Of a stretch of DNA of 64,000 nucleotides, positions 10,547 through 20,866 are shown piece after piece. Position 1 is the first letter of the stretch. The number at the start of each line of letters is the position of its first letter. Source of the DNA: Primula veris (Eukaryota > Streptophyta > Magnoliopsida > Ericales > Primulaceae); assembly GCA_963682055.1 (NCBI GenBank), contig OY821746.1, positions 27,780,481 through 27,844,480 on the forward strand. The letters run 5' to 3'. The notes beneath the pieces were generated by a model. It had not been told where the DNA came from. It made no database searches and was given only the letters and a program-made list of their open reading frames with translations. The position numbers were made by a program, and so were the translations under genes.

Positions 10547-13500
10547 ACCATTGGTCACACCTTGACCAATTAATGTGCAGGTGCTTTCCCGCCAGCCTGG
10601 GAAGGCTCGCTAGTAAGTGGTTCCAGTCCCTGCCCGTCAATTCTATCCACTGTTGGGACGACCTAGCCTATGACTTCGCACACCGGTTCATAAACTTGAA
10701 AGAGAGAGCTGCCCAGCCGGAGCAACTCTATCAAGTGAGGGTCCAATCTAAAGAGACCCTCGAGAACTATGATAGTCGGTTTTGGCTGAAGCATGCCGAA
10801 TGCGCGGACTGTCCCGACTCCACCGCCATAGCTGCCTTTAGGCAAAACATGGTAGTTGGGAGCAGGATCCGAAACGAGATGATCGCGACCCCCCCCAACT
10901 CTGTTCCTCAATTGAGGTCCCTCATCAAACAGCATATCGACATTGAGAAGGACATGAGGTCAGCCGGGGCAACACGCTCCGTAGCCCTTATCGACCAGCC
11001 GAGGGATCGGTTCGTCGCAACGAGCCCTCGAAGAAACCGGCCCATAGCGGAAAGGATGGAGCGGCCACGAACGGGAAGAAACCCGCAACCGGCCCCTAAA
11101 AGAAGAAAAGAGGACCCCCGACCAGGGCATCAAACCCCTGTCGCTTCGGGGTCGGGCGCTGCCTATTCCACCACCTTTCGCCTACCTCTTGTCGAGCTTC
11201 TTAACAAGATTGAGAACGAACCTTTCTTTTCTTGGCCTCTCCCACTACGGAACGAGCCGGCCCCAGGGCCTAACGACAAAATCTGTGAATACCACAGGGG
11301 TCGCGGCCACCATACCTCCGAGTGCCATGGTCTGAAGGCCAGGCTCGAGGGATGGGTCCGGGATGGCCTAATGGATAAATATGTCAAATCTCGAAGAGAA
11401 TCCTACCGAGATGGAGAAGGGATCGATGAGAGGCAGCGGGACCTCCCCCCACCGGTGATGATCTGTCATGTCATTCACTCTGGGCCCAAAAGGTCAATCC
11501 AGAATGGGGCAGAAAGAACCTCAGCACGGGAAGCATTGATGGAGCAGTACGTCTGCCTCGCAGAAAGATCAAGCCCTCGGAAAAGGTATAAGCGCAATTC
11601 CAAGCCGGATGTAAGCTTCACTGACTTCGACCTGGTGGGGGTGGACGTGCCTCACACTGATGCCCTCGTTATCTCGGCACAGATAGGCCTATGCGCTGTA
11701 GGACGGATCCTCGTTGATCAAGGAGTGTCGGTCAATATACTCTTCGAAGACCTCTTTCGAAAGATGGGACTCAAAGAGGAACAGTTGGAAACCGACGTCC
11801 CCCCCCTATATGGATTCAACTCGGAGGCGGTCCGGCCTAAAGGAAACATAACCTTGCCCGTGAAAACTGGTACGAAAGTTATGAGCGTGGAGTTCACGGT
11901 GGTGAATGTCCCCTCTGTTTACAACATGATATTGGGGCGACCGTGGCTCCATGGAGTAGATGGAATCTCCTCCACCTTACACCAAAAGGTTAAATATCCA
12001 ACTGATTCTGGTGTGGAGACCATCTCAGGAAATCAGAAAGTCTCACGCAGCTGTGCCATGGCCGTGTATTCCGGCAAAGAGATGATGCCGGCCCAAAGTG
12101 CCATGAACATCGAGGCAGAGGACCCTAAGCTGCTGAGGGAACTAAACAAGAAGATGGGGCCTGAGGCCGAAGACAAGGTGGAGGAGGGACTGCTGAAAAT
12201 CCAAATCCCGGGGTATGACGAGGACCACTTTTTTATGGTGGGGGCAAAGCTTACCAAACCAGAGGTCACCGAACTCGTCGAACTCCTTATCCAACACCTC
12301 GACAATTTCGCATGGGGTCCAAGCGAGATGCCAGGCATCAGTTCCGACCTCGCCTGCCACCGATTAAACGTCAACCCGGATGCCAAGCCCGTGATGCAAA
12401 AGGGGCGCCGTGTCAGTCCAGAGCATGCCGATGCCATAAACGAGGAAGTAGAGAAGCTTCTGCTGGCCGGGGCCATCAGGGAGATTTATTACCCCAGATG
12501 GCTCGCCAATCCCGTAGTGGTCCCCAAAAAGAACGGAAAGCTGAGGGTGTGCATCGATTATACGAGCCTCAACAAGGCCTGTCCAAAGGATCCTTTCCCC
12601 TTGCCCAAAATCGATCAAATAGTGGACTCCACGGCCGGGGCCGCCAGAATGAGTTTCCTGGACGCCTGCTCCGGCTACCATCAAATACCTATGTCGGAGG
12701 CCGACCAAGAAAAAACTGCCTTCATCACCCCAAGGGGAAATTACTGCTACAAAGTGATGCCCTTCGGACTTAAGAACGCCGGGGCGACCTATCAGAGAAT
12801 GGTCACCAAGATATTCTCTAAGAACATAGGCCGAACCATGGAGGTCTATATTGACGACATGGTGGTAAAAAGCACCCAGGAGAGGGACCACCTATCCGAC
12901 CTAAGGGAGGTGTTCGAAACAATACAAAGGCATGACCTGAAGCTGAATGCCTCTAAATGTGCCTTCGGGGTAGGCGCCGGCAAATTCCTGGGGTTCATGG
13001 TGACCCACCGCGGCATCGAAGCGAACCCGTCCCAGATCTCTGCCTTGAAAAATTTGAAAACACCTGAGAAGAGAAAGGACATACAAAAGCTAGCCGGGAT
13101 GGCCGCCGCCCTCAACCGATTTATTGCCCGGTTCGGGGACCGATGCAAGCCGTTCTTCACGGCCTTAAAGGCTCAGAAGAAATTCGAATGGAACGATGAA
13201 TGTCGGCGTGCGTTCATCGAGCTGGCGGACTACCTCGGAAGCCCGCCCCTTCTAACCAAGCCGGACCCAGGCGATGTCCTTACCCTATACCTGGCCGTGT
13301 CTGAGATAGCCGTCAGCGCCGTCCTCATCAAGGAACTCGACAGGGAGCAAAGGCCTATCTATTACGTGAGCAAAACTCTCCTCGATGCCGAGGCTAGGTA
13401 TATGCCTTTGGAAAAACTCATCCTAGCCCTCGTCGTGGCCTCACGAAAACTTGCTCACTATTTCTCTGCACACAGCATTGTGGTCTATACTGACCAGCCT

Positions 13501-15414
13501 GTGCGAGAAATACTTCAAAAGGGGGATCTCTCTCGACGAATGATGAAGTGGGCCTGCCACCTGAACGCCTACGACATCAGCTATGCGCCGCGAACGTCCG
13601 TCAAGGGACAGGCCCTAGCCGACTTCGTGGCAGAATTTACTGGGACGACTCGATGCCCCGACATCATAGGTTGTGCCCCCGAGACCTGGACCTTGCACGC
13701 GGATGGAGCTGCAAATAAGAAAGGGTCCGGCCTCGGCGTCGTGCTCCGATCTCCACGAGGGGATGTGATCGAGAAATCAATCCAACTTGGCTTCAGAGCC
13801 ACCAATAACGAGGCCGAATATGAGGCCGTGATCGCCGGCTTAAAAATGGCCCGAAGCCTCGGAATCAAAAAGATACTGGTGCATACGGACTCTCAATTAG
13901 TCAGCAGCCAAATCAGTGGTGAATTTCAGACGAAGGACGACAGAATGGCCAGCTACGTGGCTGTCGCTTCCGGAATACTCCAAAGTTTCGAATGCCAAGA
14001 AATCGTCAACATCAATAGGAACGAGAACACCCACGCCGATGCACTAGCGACCCTAGCCTCGGTCATGAGTGATAAGAAAGAGAGGGTCATCACCATAGAA
14101 TATGTCCCTTCGCCTAGCATCGAGGCTAAGGCAACAATTAACATGGTGACTGACCTCCCGCCGGAGCCGAGCTGGATGGACCCCATAATCGAATACCATC
14201 GCTCCGGTGATCTTCCCAATGATAAGAAGGAGGCCGAGAAAATAAGGAGAACGGCATTGGGATTCTGGATAGCTCCCAACGACAAACTCTATAAAAGATC
14301 GTTCTCTGGCCCCTACTTACTCTGCGTCCACCCCGACATGGTAATAAGGGTCATGGAGGAAATTCACGAGGGAACGTGTGGGAGCCATACCGGGGGCAGA
14401 TCGCTGGCCAACCGAGCCTTGACCCACGGATATTGGTGGCCCCTCATGCAGAAAGACGCCAAAGCTTTCGTACTCAGGTGCGAGAAGTGTCAGAAGTACG
14501 CACCCATACCCCATGCCCCGGCGCAAAAAATGAGCAGCGTGACCTCGCCCTGGCCCTTTGCGCAGTGGGGCATGGATATCGTCGGACCATTCCCCGTGGC
14601 CCCGGGGGGGAAGAAGTTCCTCCTCATGGTCACCGATTACTTCTCAAAGTGGGTAGAGGCCGTGGCCTTAGCGAAAATCACAGAGGCCGAAGTGATACGT
14701 TTCCTCTGGAGAGACGTGATCACCAGATTCGGAATCCCCTACTCGATCGTCGCGGACAATGGGGGACAGTTCACCGGGGTCAAATTAAAAGCGATGTATG
14801 CAAAATATCACATCAAGAACTACTATTCGACCCCATCGTACCCCCAATGCAACGGGCAAGCCGAGGTATCAAACAAGACCGTGCTCGACGGAATCAAGAA
14901 GAGGCTAGACGAGTCCAAAGGACGATGGGCTGCAGAGCTGCATCACGTCCTTTGGGCCTACCGAACGACGAGAAGACGGGGCACTCAACAGACACCCTAT
15001 AGCCTCACTTACGGAATGGAAGCCATCATCCCTTTAGAAATCGGGCTTCCTTCTCTAAGGACGGACATGGTGGAGAACGGGCTTAATGAAAAGATGATGG
15101 GGCTAGAGCTGGACTACGCCGAAGAAAGAAGGGAGGTTGCGGCCATCCGTAACGCCGAATATAAAAACGAACTGGGGCGTTCTTATAACAAAAGAGTTAA
15201 CGCCAGACGTTTCCAAGACGAAGACCTAGTGTTACGAAAAGTAAACAACAACACCAGGATACAATCCGACGGCAAGCTAGGCCCCAATTGGGAAGGCCCC
15301 TATCGAATCCTCGGTGCAGTAGGGAACGGGGCCTACCTGTTGGGTCGTCTTCCCAACGACATCCCGGTCGACCGACCTTGGAACATCAACAACCTAAGGA
15401 AGTACTACCAGTAG
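10543..15414 (+). CDS. pol: gag C-terminus and pol polyprotein of element 1
   Basis: A 1,623-aa ORF; the true coding frame extends upstream of this ATG to the C run at 10462. Domains in order: Gag core (residues 1-110); a Cys/His knuckle-like motif CEYHRGRGHHTSEC near 249; aspartic protease with LVDQG, Asp392; reverse transcriptase with YIDDM near 769; RNase H; a second RNase H-like domain with HADG, Asp1054; integrase with an HHCC zinc region (about 1270-1320) and a D-D-35-E triad at Asp1345, Asp1405 and Glu1441; then a GPY/F-like WEGPY region. No chromodomain follows. The protease motif reads DQG and not the usual D-T/S-G, and element 2 has the same. It is made as a polyprotein that builds virus-like particles, copies the RNA and inserts the cDNA. 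Confidence 0.93.
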   Translation: MNHWSHLDQLMCRCFPASLGRLASKWFQSLPVNSIHCWDDLAYDFAHRFINLKERAAQPEQLYQVRVQSKETLENYDSRFWLKHAECADCPDSTAIAAFRQNMVVGSRIRNEMIATPPNSVPQLRSLIKQHIDIEKDMRSAGATRSVALIDQPRDRFVATSPRRNRPIAERMERPRTGRNPQPAPKRRKEDPRPGHQTPVASGSGAAYSTTFRLPLVELLNKIENEPFFSWPLPLRNEPAPGPNDKICEYHRGRGHHTSECHGLKARLEGWVRDGLMDKYVKSRRESYRDGEGIDERQRDLPPPVMICHVIHSGPKRSIQNGAERTSAREALMEQYVCLAERSSPRKRYKRNSKPDVSFTDFDLVGVDVPHTDALVISAQIGLCAVGRILVDQGVSVNILFEDLFRKMGLKEEQLETDVPPLYGFNSEAVRPKGNITLPVKTGTKVMSVEFTVVNVPSVYNMILGRPWLHGVDGISSTLHQKVKYPTDSGVETISGNQKVSRSCAMAVYSGKEMMPAQSAMNIEAEDPKLLRELNKKMGPEAEDKVEEGLLKIQIPGYDEDHFFMVGAKLTKPEVTELVELLIQHLDNFAWGPSEMPGISSDLACHRLNVNPDAKPVMQKGRRVSPEHADAINEEVEKLLLAGAIREIYYPRWLANPVVVPKKNGKLRVCIDYTSLNKACPKDPFPLPKIDQIVDSTAGAARMSFLDACSGYHQIPMSEADQEKTAFITPRGNYCYKVMPFGLKNAGATYQRMVTKIFSKNIGRTMEVYIDDMVVKSTQERDHLSDLREVFETIQRHDLKLNASKCAFGVGAGKFLGFMVTHRGIEANPSQISALKNLKTPEKRKDIQKLAGMAAALNRFIARFGDRCKPFFTALKAQKKFEWNDECRRAFIELADYLGSPPLLTKPDPGDVLTLYLAVSEIAVSAVLIKELDREQRPIYYVSKTLLDAEARYMPLEKLILALVVASRKLAHYFSAHSIVVYTDQPVREILQKGDLSRRMMKWACHLNAYDISYAPRTSVKGQALADFVAEFTGTTRCPDIIGCAPETWTLHADGAANKKGSGLGVVLRSPRGDVIEKSIQLGFRATNNEAEYEAVIAGLKMARSLGIKKILVHTDSQLVSSQISGEFQTKDDRMASYVAVASGILQSFECQEIVNINRNENTHADALATLASVMSDKKERVITIEYVPSPSIEAKATINMVTDLPPEPSWMDPIIEYHRSGDLPNDKKEAEKIRRTALGFWIAPNDKLYKRSFSGPYLLCVHPDMVIRVMEEIHEGTCGSHTGGRSLANRALTHGYWWPLMQKDAKAFVLRCEKCQKYAPIPHAPAQKMSSVTSPWPFAQWGMDIVGPFPVAPGGKKFLLMVTDYFSKWVEAVALAKITEAEVIRFLWRDVITRFGIPYSIVADNGGQFTGVKLKAMYAKYHIKNYYSTPSYPQCNGQAEVSNKTVLDGIKKRLDESKGRWAAELHHVLWAYRTTRRRGTQQTPYSLTYGMEAIIPLEIGLPSLRTDMVENGLNEKMMGLELDYAEERREVAAIRNAEYKNELGRSYNKRVNARRFQDEDLVLRKVNNNTRIQSDGKLGPNWEGPYRILGAVGNGAYLLGRLPNDIPVDRPWNINNLRKYYQ

Positions 15415-15499
15415 AGCTCGGCCTTTATGACTTTTGTGTAAATAAGAATGTGGTGTAAATTTATGCCTGTGGGCTTTATAAATGAAAACTGTTGTTATA

Positions 15500-15900
15500 A
15501 AGTTTCTCTGAGTGTTTCAGAACACGAGCCTATACGGCACCCCGGTTCATATTTACTTGAATTTTTCAGTTCATTTAAATTTTCTCTAAGTGTTTCAGAA
15601 CACGAGCCTATACGGCACCCCAGTTCATATTTACTTGAATTTTTCAGTTCATTTAAATTTTCTCTAAGTGTTTCAGAACACGAGCCTATACGGCACCCCG
15701 GTTCATATTTACTTGAATTTTTCAGTTCATTTAAATCTTCTCTAAGTGTTTCAGAACACGAGCCTATACGGCACCCCGGTTCATATTTACTTGAATTTTT
15801 CAGTTCATTTAAATTTTCTCTAAGTGTTTCAGAACACGAGCCTATACGGCACCCCGGTTCTATTTACTTGAATTTTTCAGTTCATTTAAATTTTACAAGT
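15500..15900 (+). repeat. 78-bp minisatellite between pol and the antisense gene
   Basis: Five copies are in register at 78 bp: the phrase gtgtttcagaacacgagcc starts at 15512, 15590, 15668, 15746 and 15824. The fifth copy lacks two bases and a broken sixth follows. Because 78 is divisible by three, the array stays open as part of a 183-aa ORF (15448-15999). I treat that ORF as a by-product and not a gene. Tandem repeats in the 3' untranslated part of Tat/Ogre elements are known as seeds of satellite DNA. Confidence 0.9.
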
Positions 15901-16178
15901 GTTTCTACACGCGCCGACTCGATTTATGATGTATATGAAATGAGTGCCCAAACGCCGAAGCATAAGGGCCCCCCCCATTTGGGAGCATGTATACAATGAA
16001 TGATGTATAAATCACAACGGAAGTATAGAAGCAAAACAACAAAAGAATAAAAGACAAGTCCAAAATTGTTTTTCATTTCATTTCATAAGAGAAGCTATTA
16101 CAAGCTAAAGTGTAGAAAGAAGATTACATCAAAAACAAAAATAGGAAACTACACTGAAAACAAAAGCCTAAATCTACC

Positions 16179-18805
16179 CTAGCTCTGGCTAGCTCCGTCC
16201 TCTTCATCCGAGAGAGCTCGAGGAGTCAAAGGCACCACATCCGGAATGGGAGCTGAGGGAACGGGAACTATAATGTTTTCTATGTTCCATACCGGGTGAT
16301 CCGGTCCTGCCCTCATAAAGGCAGCCGCCTCAGACCACCCCTCGACGTAGAAGGAGTTGAAGTCCTTCTGTGTCTTTTGGGCCCAGGCGGCGTTCAGCTC
16401 GGCTTGGCCAGTTTGGACCGCCGCCTTTATCCTGTCCGTGATGCCAGCCTCGGCCTCTTTTAGGGCTGCCTCCGCAGCCTGGGCACGCTCCTCGGCCTCC
16501 ATTTTGGCCTTCACGGCTTCGACTCTTCGAGCCTCAACCGTGGCATTGAGGCCCTCAGCTTTCTCCGCCCTGAGTAGGGCCTCCTCAGACCTTTTCTGGG
16601 CCTCCTCCCCCCTTTTTTGGGCCTCCTCCACAAGCTTGGCATTAGCCTCTGCCTTCGCGGCCCATGACCTCACCAGCTGGCCTTGATGATAGACATATTG
16701 GTTCATCATTAAGTAGGCCTACAAGGGAAAAGGCAAAACACTTAGCAAAAATATATGGAAAGAATGTGAAAACATACAAAACACTCTACACGTACCTGAG
16801 GTATCATAGCCATGGCCGATGCCATGGAGGAGGCGAGGTCACGACCTCGGTGATCAGCCTCGACGCTTTGCTGCTGGAGCGCAGCCAAAGCTAGTAACCC
16901 GGCAGAGGGGTGAGCCTCCATGATGCTCTTCACACCCGTGGCCGCCTTCACCTCCTCGGGAGTCTGCACAGGCATCCTGTGGGCCGGGGAGGCAGAACTG
17001 GAGCTTGAGCCTTGAGTAGGGCCTGGAGCGGGGCCCGACGTCTCCCTAGGCCCCTCAACGACCACAACCTCGGAGGGGTTACTCCCCCCGACCTTGGCCC
17101 TCTTTTCCCCTTGGAGGGACTTCGTCCCCTCCACCTTTCTCTTCCCCAATAGGGCCTTGCGGGCCAGCCTATCGAGTCTGGCTTGGGCTGCCAAATCGTC
17201 CGGGCCAGCCGACGGAGGCAGGATCGCCACTTCCCTCTCCCCCGTCACCACCACATCCCTCCCCTCGGCCTCGACAACGACCACTACCCCCTCGGGCTCC
17301 CCCGTCTCAGTAACCCCTTCGATCGCCCCTTCTTCTTCTTCTTCGCCCCCAACCTCAACCACCTCAGCTACCACCTCCTCAGCCTCTTCATCTGCCTCCT
17401 CCTCCTCATCGGAACGGACCACCTACACAGGCCACACAAGAAAGGAGTTAGAGTTAGAGAAATTAACTATAACTAAATCTAGCTAAGTGTAAAAACGAAA
17501 ATTTGAAGAAAACAAGGAGTGACTTACTCTGGTCCGCGAGGTGCCCAAGGCAGGCCCGGATGGTTCCGCCTCAGTTGGGCTGTCTTCTAATTGAAGGGGG
17601 ATCCCCACAGCGGACTCCCTAGAGCTCAAGGGAGGAACCTCTGTCAGAGGCTTCCCTTGCGCATCAATGTATGTGCGGCTACCGTCCGCCCCCACCCGGA
17701 AGTAGATAACGGTACCATCAGACCGGGTCTCAAAGTGAACCCCGGCCGTTGAAGGAGCGAAGGAGGCCACGGTCGTCGCCTTCGCTGCCTTCGCCTTACC
17801 GCCCTTCTTCAGCTTTGGCTTCGAAGCCTTGGGAGGGAGGGCTGCTTCGGCACCTTCAACCACCCGGGGAGGGAGGGTCGACTCCAGACCCTTCTCCTTC
17901 TCCCACCTTTCCCTGGAGTATCCCACAGGACAGAAGGTCCTGTGGGGCCACTTAAAGGTGTTCCCCTTGCAGGATGTGGGGGAGTCACAGATTAGCAGGC
18001 GTTCCGCATCGCGTGCCCCCACATCGGTCCCATCCGGACCCCACCAATTTAGGGCCACCTCCAACGACTGTGTGTTGGGTTCGCCCAGGCCCCCGAGCTT
18101 AGAGGCCACGGTGAATTTATTTTCCTTGGTGCTCAGCACCCTCCCCGGCCTGTTCGGGAGAATTAGGTCGTCACGAAGGAGCCAAGGGCCCTCCACGACG
18201 ACCACGTCTTGTGTGTAACCCCGATTCGAATCGGAGTTACCTGTGATCAACTGATTGTGAGACCGGCACCTCAGATAGGGCTGCCGGCTCTTAGATTGGG
18301 AGCTCGGCTCGGTCTGCAAAAATTCGTAGCAGGCCAAGAGCTCCCTAAGCCCCAATGGCTCCGGAATGTCCGGGCCCAACAAGGCACTTAGGGCCTCCAT
18401 TCCGGCGCAGATGCGGTGCGCTTGCAGAGGCCACTGGCATGGAAGAGTCTGCGTCCAGGCGCAGAGCTCCGCCAGTAGCTCCGGAATGGGGAGGTGGGTG
18501 CCCCCGTATAGAAGAGTAGAGAGGGAAAGAGTTACCATACTCTTGGGATCAGCCACGATCCCGTTCACCTCGTCCGAGGTCGCACAGGTTCGAAGTCGGA
18601 ACTCCTCCCCTATGCCGCAGAGCTGACGAAACTCTTCTAGGTCAGACCCGTGCTGCCTGACCATGATACTGTTGTCGTTTACTGCGACGGAGATGGCGGG
18701 GTCGATAACCATCGCCCGGAATGGCAAGGCGTTTGCCATCACGTCAAGACGCCGTGGCTGTGGGGCAACCATCGGGCCTTTTCCGGCTCCGTGTTTGATA
18801 ACCAT
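16179..18805 (-). CDS. Antisense three-exon gene of element 1, unknown coiled-coil protein
   Basis: Exons on the minus strand are 18805-17528, 17422-16796 and 16718-16179. All junctions are GT-AG and phase 0: donors gtaagt and gtacgt, acceptors tgtgtag and ccttgtag. Introns are 105 and 77 bp. The product is 814 aa: a globular Leu-rich N-terminal region (about 1-330), a basic Lys/Ala stretch near 345-365, an acidic Glu run at the start of exon 2, a basic GKRK...EKRAK patch that could be a nuclear signal, and an Ala/Glu/Lys coiled coil in exon 3. A minus-strand TATA box lies about 110 bp upstream. Antisense ORFs in this position are known in some Tat elements such as Grande. The N-terminal layout is vaguely like proteins called putative gypsy-type transposon in plants, which is weak. 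No function is assigned. Confidence 0.75.
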
Positions 18806-18915
18806 GATGGTTGGTTGGTTGGTGAAATCTCCTAAGTATGAAGAGAGAGAGAATGGTTGTGCTGTGAAAATTTTAGAGAGAGATTGAGAAAGTGAAAATG
18901 AATTTTCACTGAGGG

Positions 18916-18923
18916 TATTTATA
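18916..18923 (-). promoter_or_regulatory. TATA box for the antisense gene
   Basis: On the minus strand the sequence reads tctataaataccctc. Its core is 111 bp upstream of the antisense ATG (18805). The phrase ctataaataccc is also the TATA context of the LTR, so the antisense promoter may derive from an LTR-like copy; that is inference. Confidence 0.6.
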
Positions 18924-19295
18924 GAACCCCCACCAGAAGATGAAAAGACGTTTACCAGAAGGTGAAAAGACGCGACGGCTCATTGCACGAACTTCCACAA
19001 ATAACCGCCGCCACTCAATCAATGTCCTCCACGTGTTCAGCCTGCAGAGGCCATCTGCCAAATGTCACTCACCAGCCGTTTTAGCATTAATGACGTTGTA
19101 GAAATCGAAGAGACAGATACGGCGCCTCATGTCCACGCGTAAGAAAACCATGAATGGTTGCACACGTGTCATAAAACAGCCATGCATGAGCATATCTGCA
19201 TCGACGAGCTCGAGAACAAAATGACCGGAGCCCCCGTAACGACGAGAGATCCTCGCCAACCTCGTCCTTAGCAACGACTCCGGACAGGGAGCTGT

Positions 19296-19979
19296 TGGCG
19301 AGGGAATGGCAGCATCCCCTCGTCCGGGGCAATAACGTCCCCATACCGGGCCGTCCGGGCCTCATCAACGCTTAATGATGTGACGCCCCGGATTGGAAGG
19401 GCCGAGCCGTGGTGAGGCCGGCCCAAAGAAGCGTGTCGAGTACGCTTCCCCAATTAATGCTGCTGCTCCCTTGGGGGACCCTCCTGACGTGTCACCGACG
19501 TGGCCCAATCACAGGACACCTTCTGTGGGCCCCGGGAAAGGACAGTACTCTTGTCAGAGTCATAAATGACCTAACGCCGTTGGATCAGCATCTCACAGTA
19601 CAGTGATCCAAGGGTTAGTATACATCGGAACCTCACTATAAATACCCCCCCTAATCCTACTTAGATGGGGGGGCAAAAAGAGAGAAGAGAGATAAAGCTC
19701 AAACAACCTGAACCCCCTGAACGCTATCTGAACCACTCGACATACCGAACTGTAACCGGCCCGGACCCTCATCCCCCTTTACACTTCGTGCTTTCACTTA
19801 ATATCGATACTGACTTGATCGTCGGAGAGGGAAAACCCGGCAATAACCCCGGGCCCCTGTTCGTTCCTTGTGCAGGCACGAAGACCATCTGACCGCCGGA
19901 GCATACCTGACCACCTCGGAAGATCGGAGCCAACGCGAAATTGATTAAGCCGAGTTTGGGAAGAAAATCAAGCTCGCCA
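19296..19979 (+). repeat. 3' LTR of element 1
   Basis: 684 bp, TGGCGAG to CTCGCCA, identical by eye to the 5' LTR apart from two substitutions and one terminal base. The purine-rich stretch expected just before it is weak (ggacagggag at 19282-19291). Confidence 0.95.
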
Positions 19980-19984
19980 ATAAC

Positions 19985-20631
19985 AAAATTATGAGAAGGT
20001 ATTTAAAGCTTTGACTTGCCCCCTAATTATAATCTCAGAATGCTCAAGCCAAACCTTCGATGAAGCTTAAAAAATAAAGACTAGAAAGTTCAAAGAACTT
20101 AATTAAGACTGACCCTTAAGACTGACCCTTCTATTTGATGTTTACCTTCTTGTTTGGGGCCCTTTTCTCTAATTTTTAGCTTTGCGGGTCCAACGCTTTG
20201 ATTAATGGACCACCACTCGTTTGTAACCTTATCTAAATAATTAATCGTTAGATGAAAGTTAAATGGATAAAAAAAAAACTAATACATAATTAAGGTAGCT
20301 ATGAAGTAGTAGTTATACTTAATTATACAAAAAAAATATTGTACATTTGTTTTAAAATTTAATACAGATGATACATGATGTTACTAAATATGCTATATGA
20401 TTATACTTATTTTTACTCTTAGTTTTTAACTTTTATGCTACGTGATACTAAATTATATATACTAAATGTTAAACAAAATTTGAAAATTCGGATTTTTAGA
20501 AATTAAGTTTGTTTTTATATACTAATCAATGATTCACCCGGTTCATAATAGATGTTTTACCCGCATTCGGAAAAATGGTAATCTCTAGTCTTTAGAAATC
20601 ATAAACAAGTTTATAAAACTGAAAAAACATG
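19985..20631. other. AT-rich intergenic DNA, nothing recognised
   Basis: The only structure is a 14-bp tandem duplication (aagactgaccctt) near 20105-20132. Confidence 0.5.
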
Positions 20632-20633
20632 TA

Positions 20634-20864
20634 CTCTCTTCCCGTCTCAAAATATTGAGGTTTTATTTATCTACGTGTAACTTTTATTGACAAATATCTC
20701 GTATTTAAATTGTTGAAATATAAATTTTTAAAATTTGTTCATCTAGTTTAACATTTAAACTATGTGATTAATTTTAAAAAAAATTGATTTTGACAAATTA
20801 GATATGAGTTATTTATCGATTAAAATAACACGTAAATACGTCAAATATCGAGACGATGGAGTAG
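20634..20864. mobile_element. Stowaway-like MITE, family A, copy 3
   Basis: A 231-bp element flanked by TA on both sides (20632-20633, 20865-20866). Its ends are ctctcttcccgtctcaaaat and, complemented, ctactccatcgtctcgatat. It shares the family core agtttaacatttaaactatg. Confidence 0.7.
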
Positions 20865-20866
20865 TA

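Larger units (their letters stand above)
9080..19984 (+). mobile_element. Complete Ty3/gypsy (Tat-type) LTR retrotransposon, element 1
   Basis: A 10,895-bp element (9085-19979) flanked by a perfect 5-bp duplication ATAAC (9080-9084 and 19980-19984). Its order is 5' LTR, primer-binding site, gag, pol, 78-bp minisatellite, antisense three-exon gene, 3' LTR. In pol the integrase follows RNase H, and a second RNase H-like domain lies between RNase H and integrase, the hallmark of the plant Tat lineage (Ogre, Retand, Grande relatives). The two LTRs differ by two substitutions and one indel by eye, so the insertion is young. Its coding DNA is much richer in GC than the surrounding DNA. Pol is open; gag is interrupted by one frameshift. 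Confidence 0.95.

Noticed and set aside
12033..13160. Long minus-strand ORFs opposite pol (for example 12033-12476, 12364-12891)
   Set aside because: They are shadows of the GC-rich pol frame; no splice logic or motif as in the 16179-18805 gene.
15448..15999. 183-aa ORF with 26-residue repeats as a gene
   Set aside because: It is a translation of the 78-bp minisatellite with no start context or domain; kept only as a question in Part 2.
16357..18626. Plus-strand ORFs opposite the antisense gene
   Set aside because: They are Ser/Ala-rich mirror readings of the Glu/Ala coiled coil and acidic exons.
19293..19298. 3' LTR starting at TGTTGG, three bases earlier
   Set aside because: The 5' copy has the ATAAC duplication directly before TGGCGAG, so the LTR starts at TGG.
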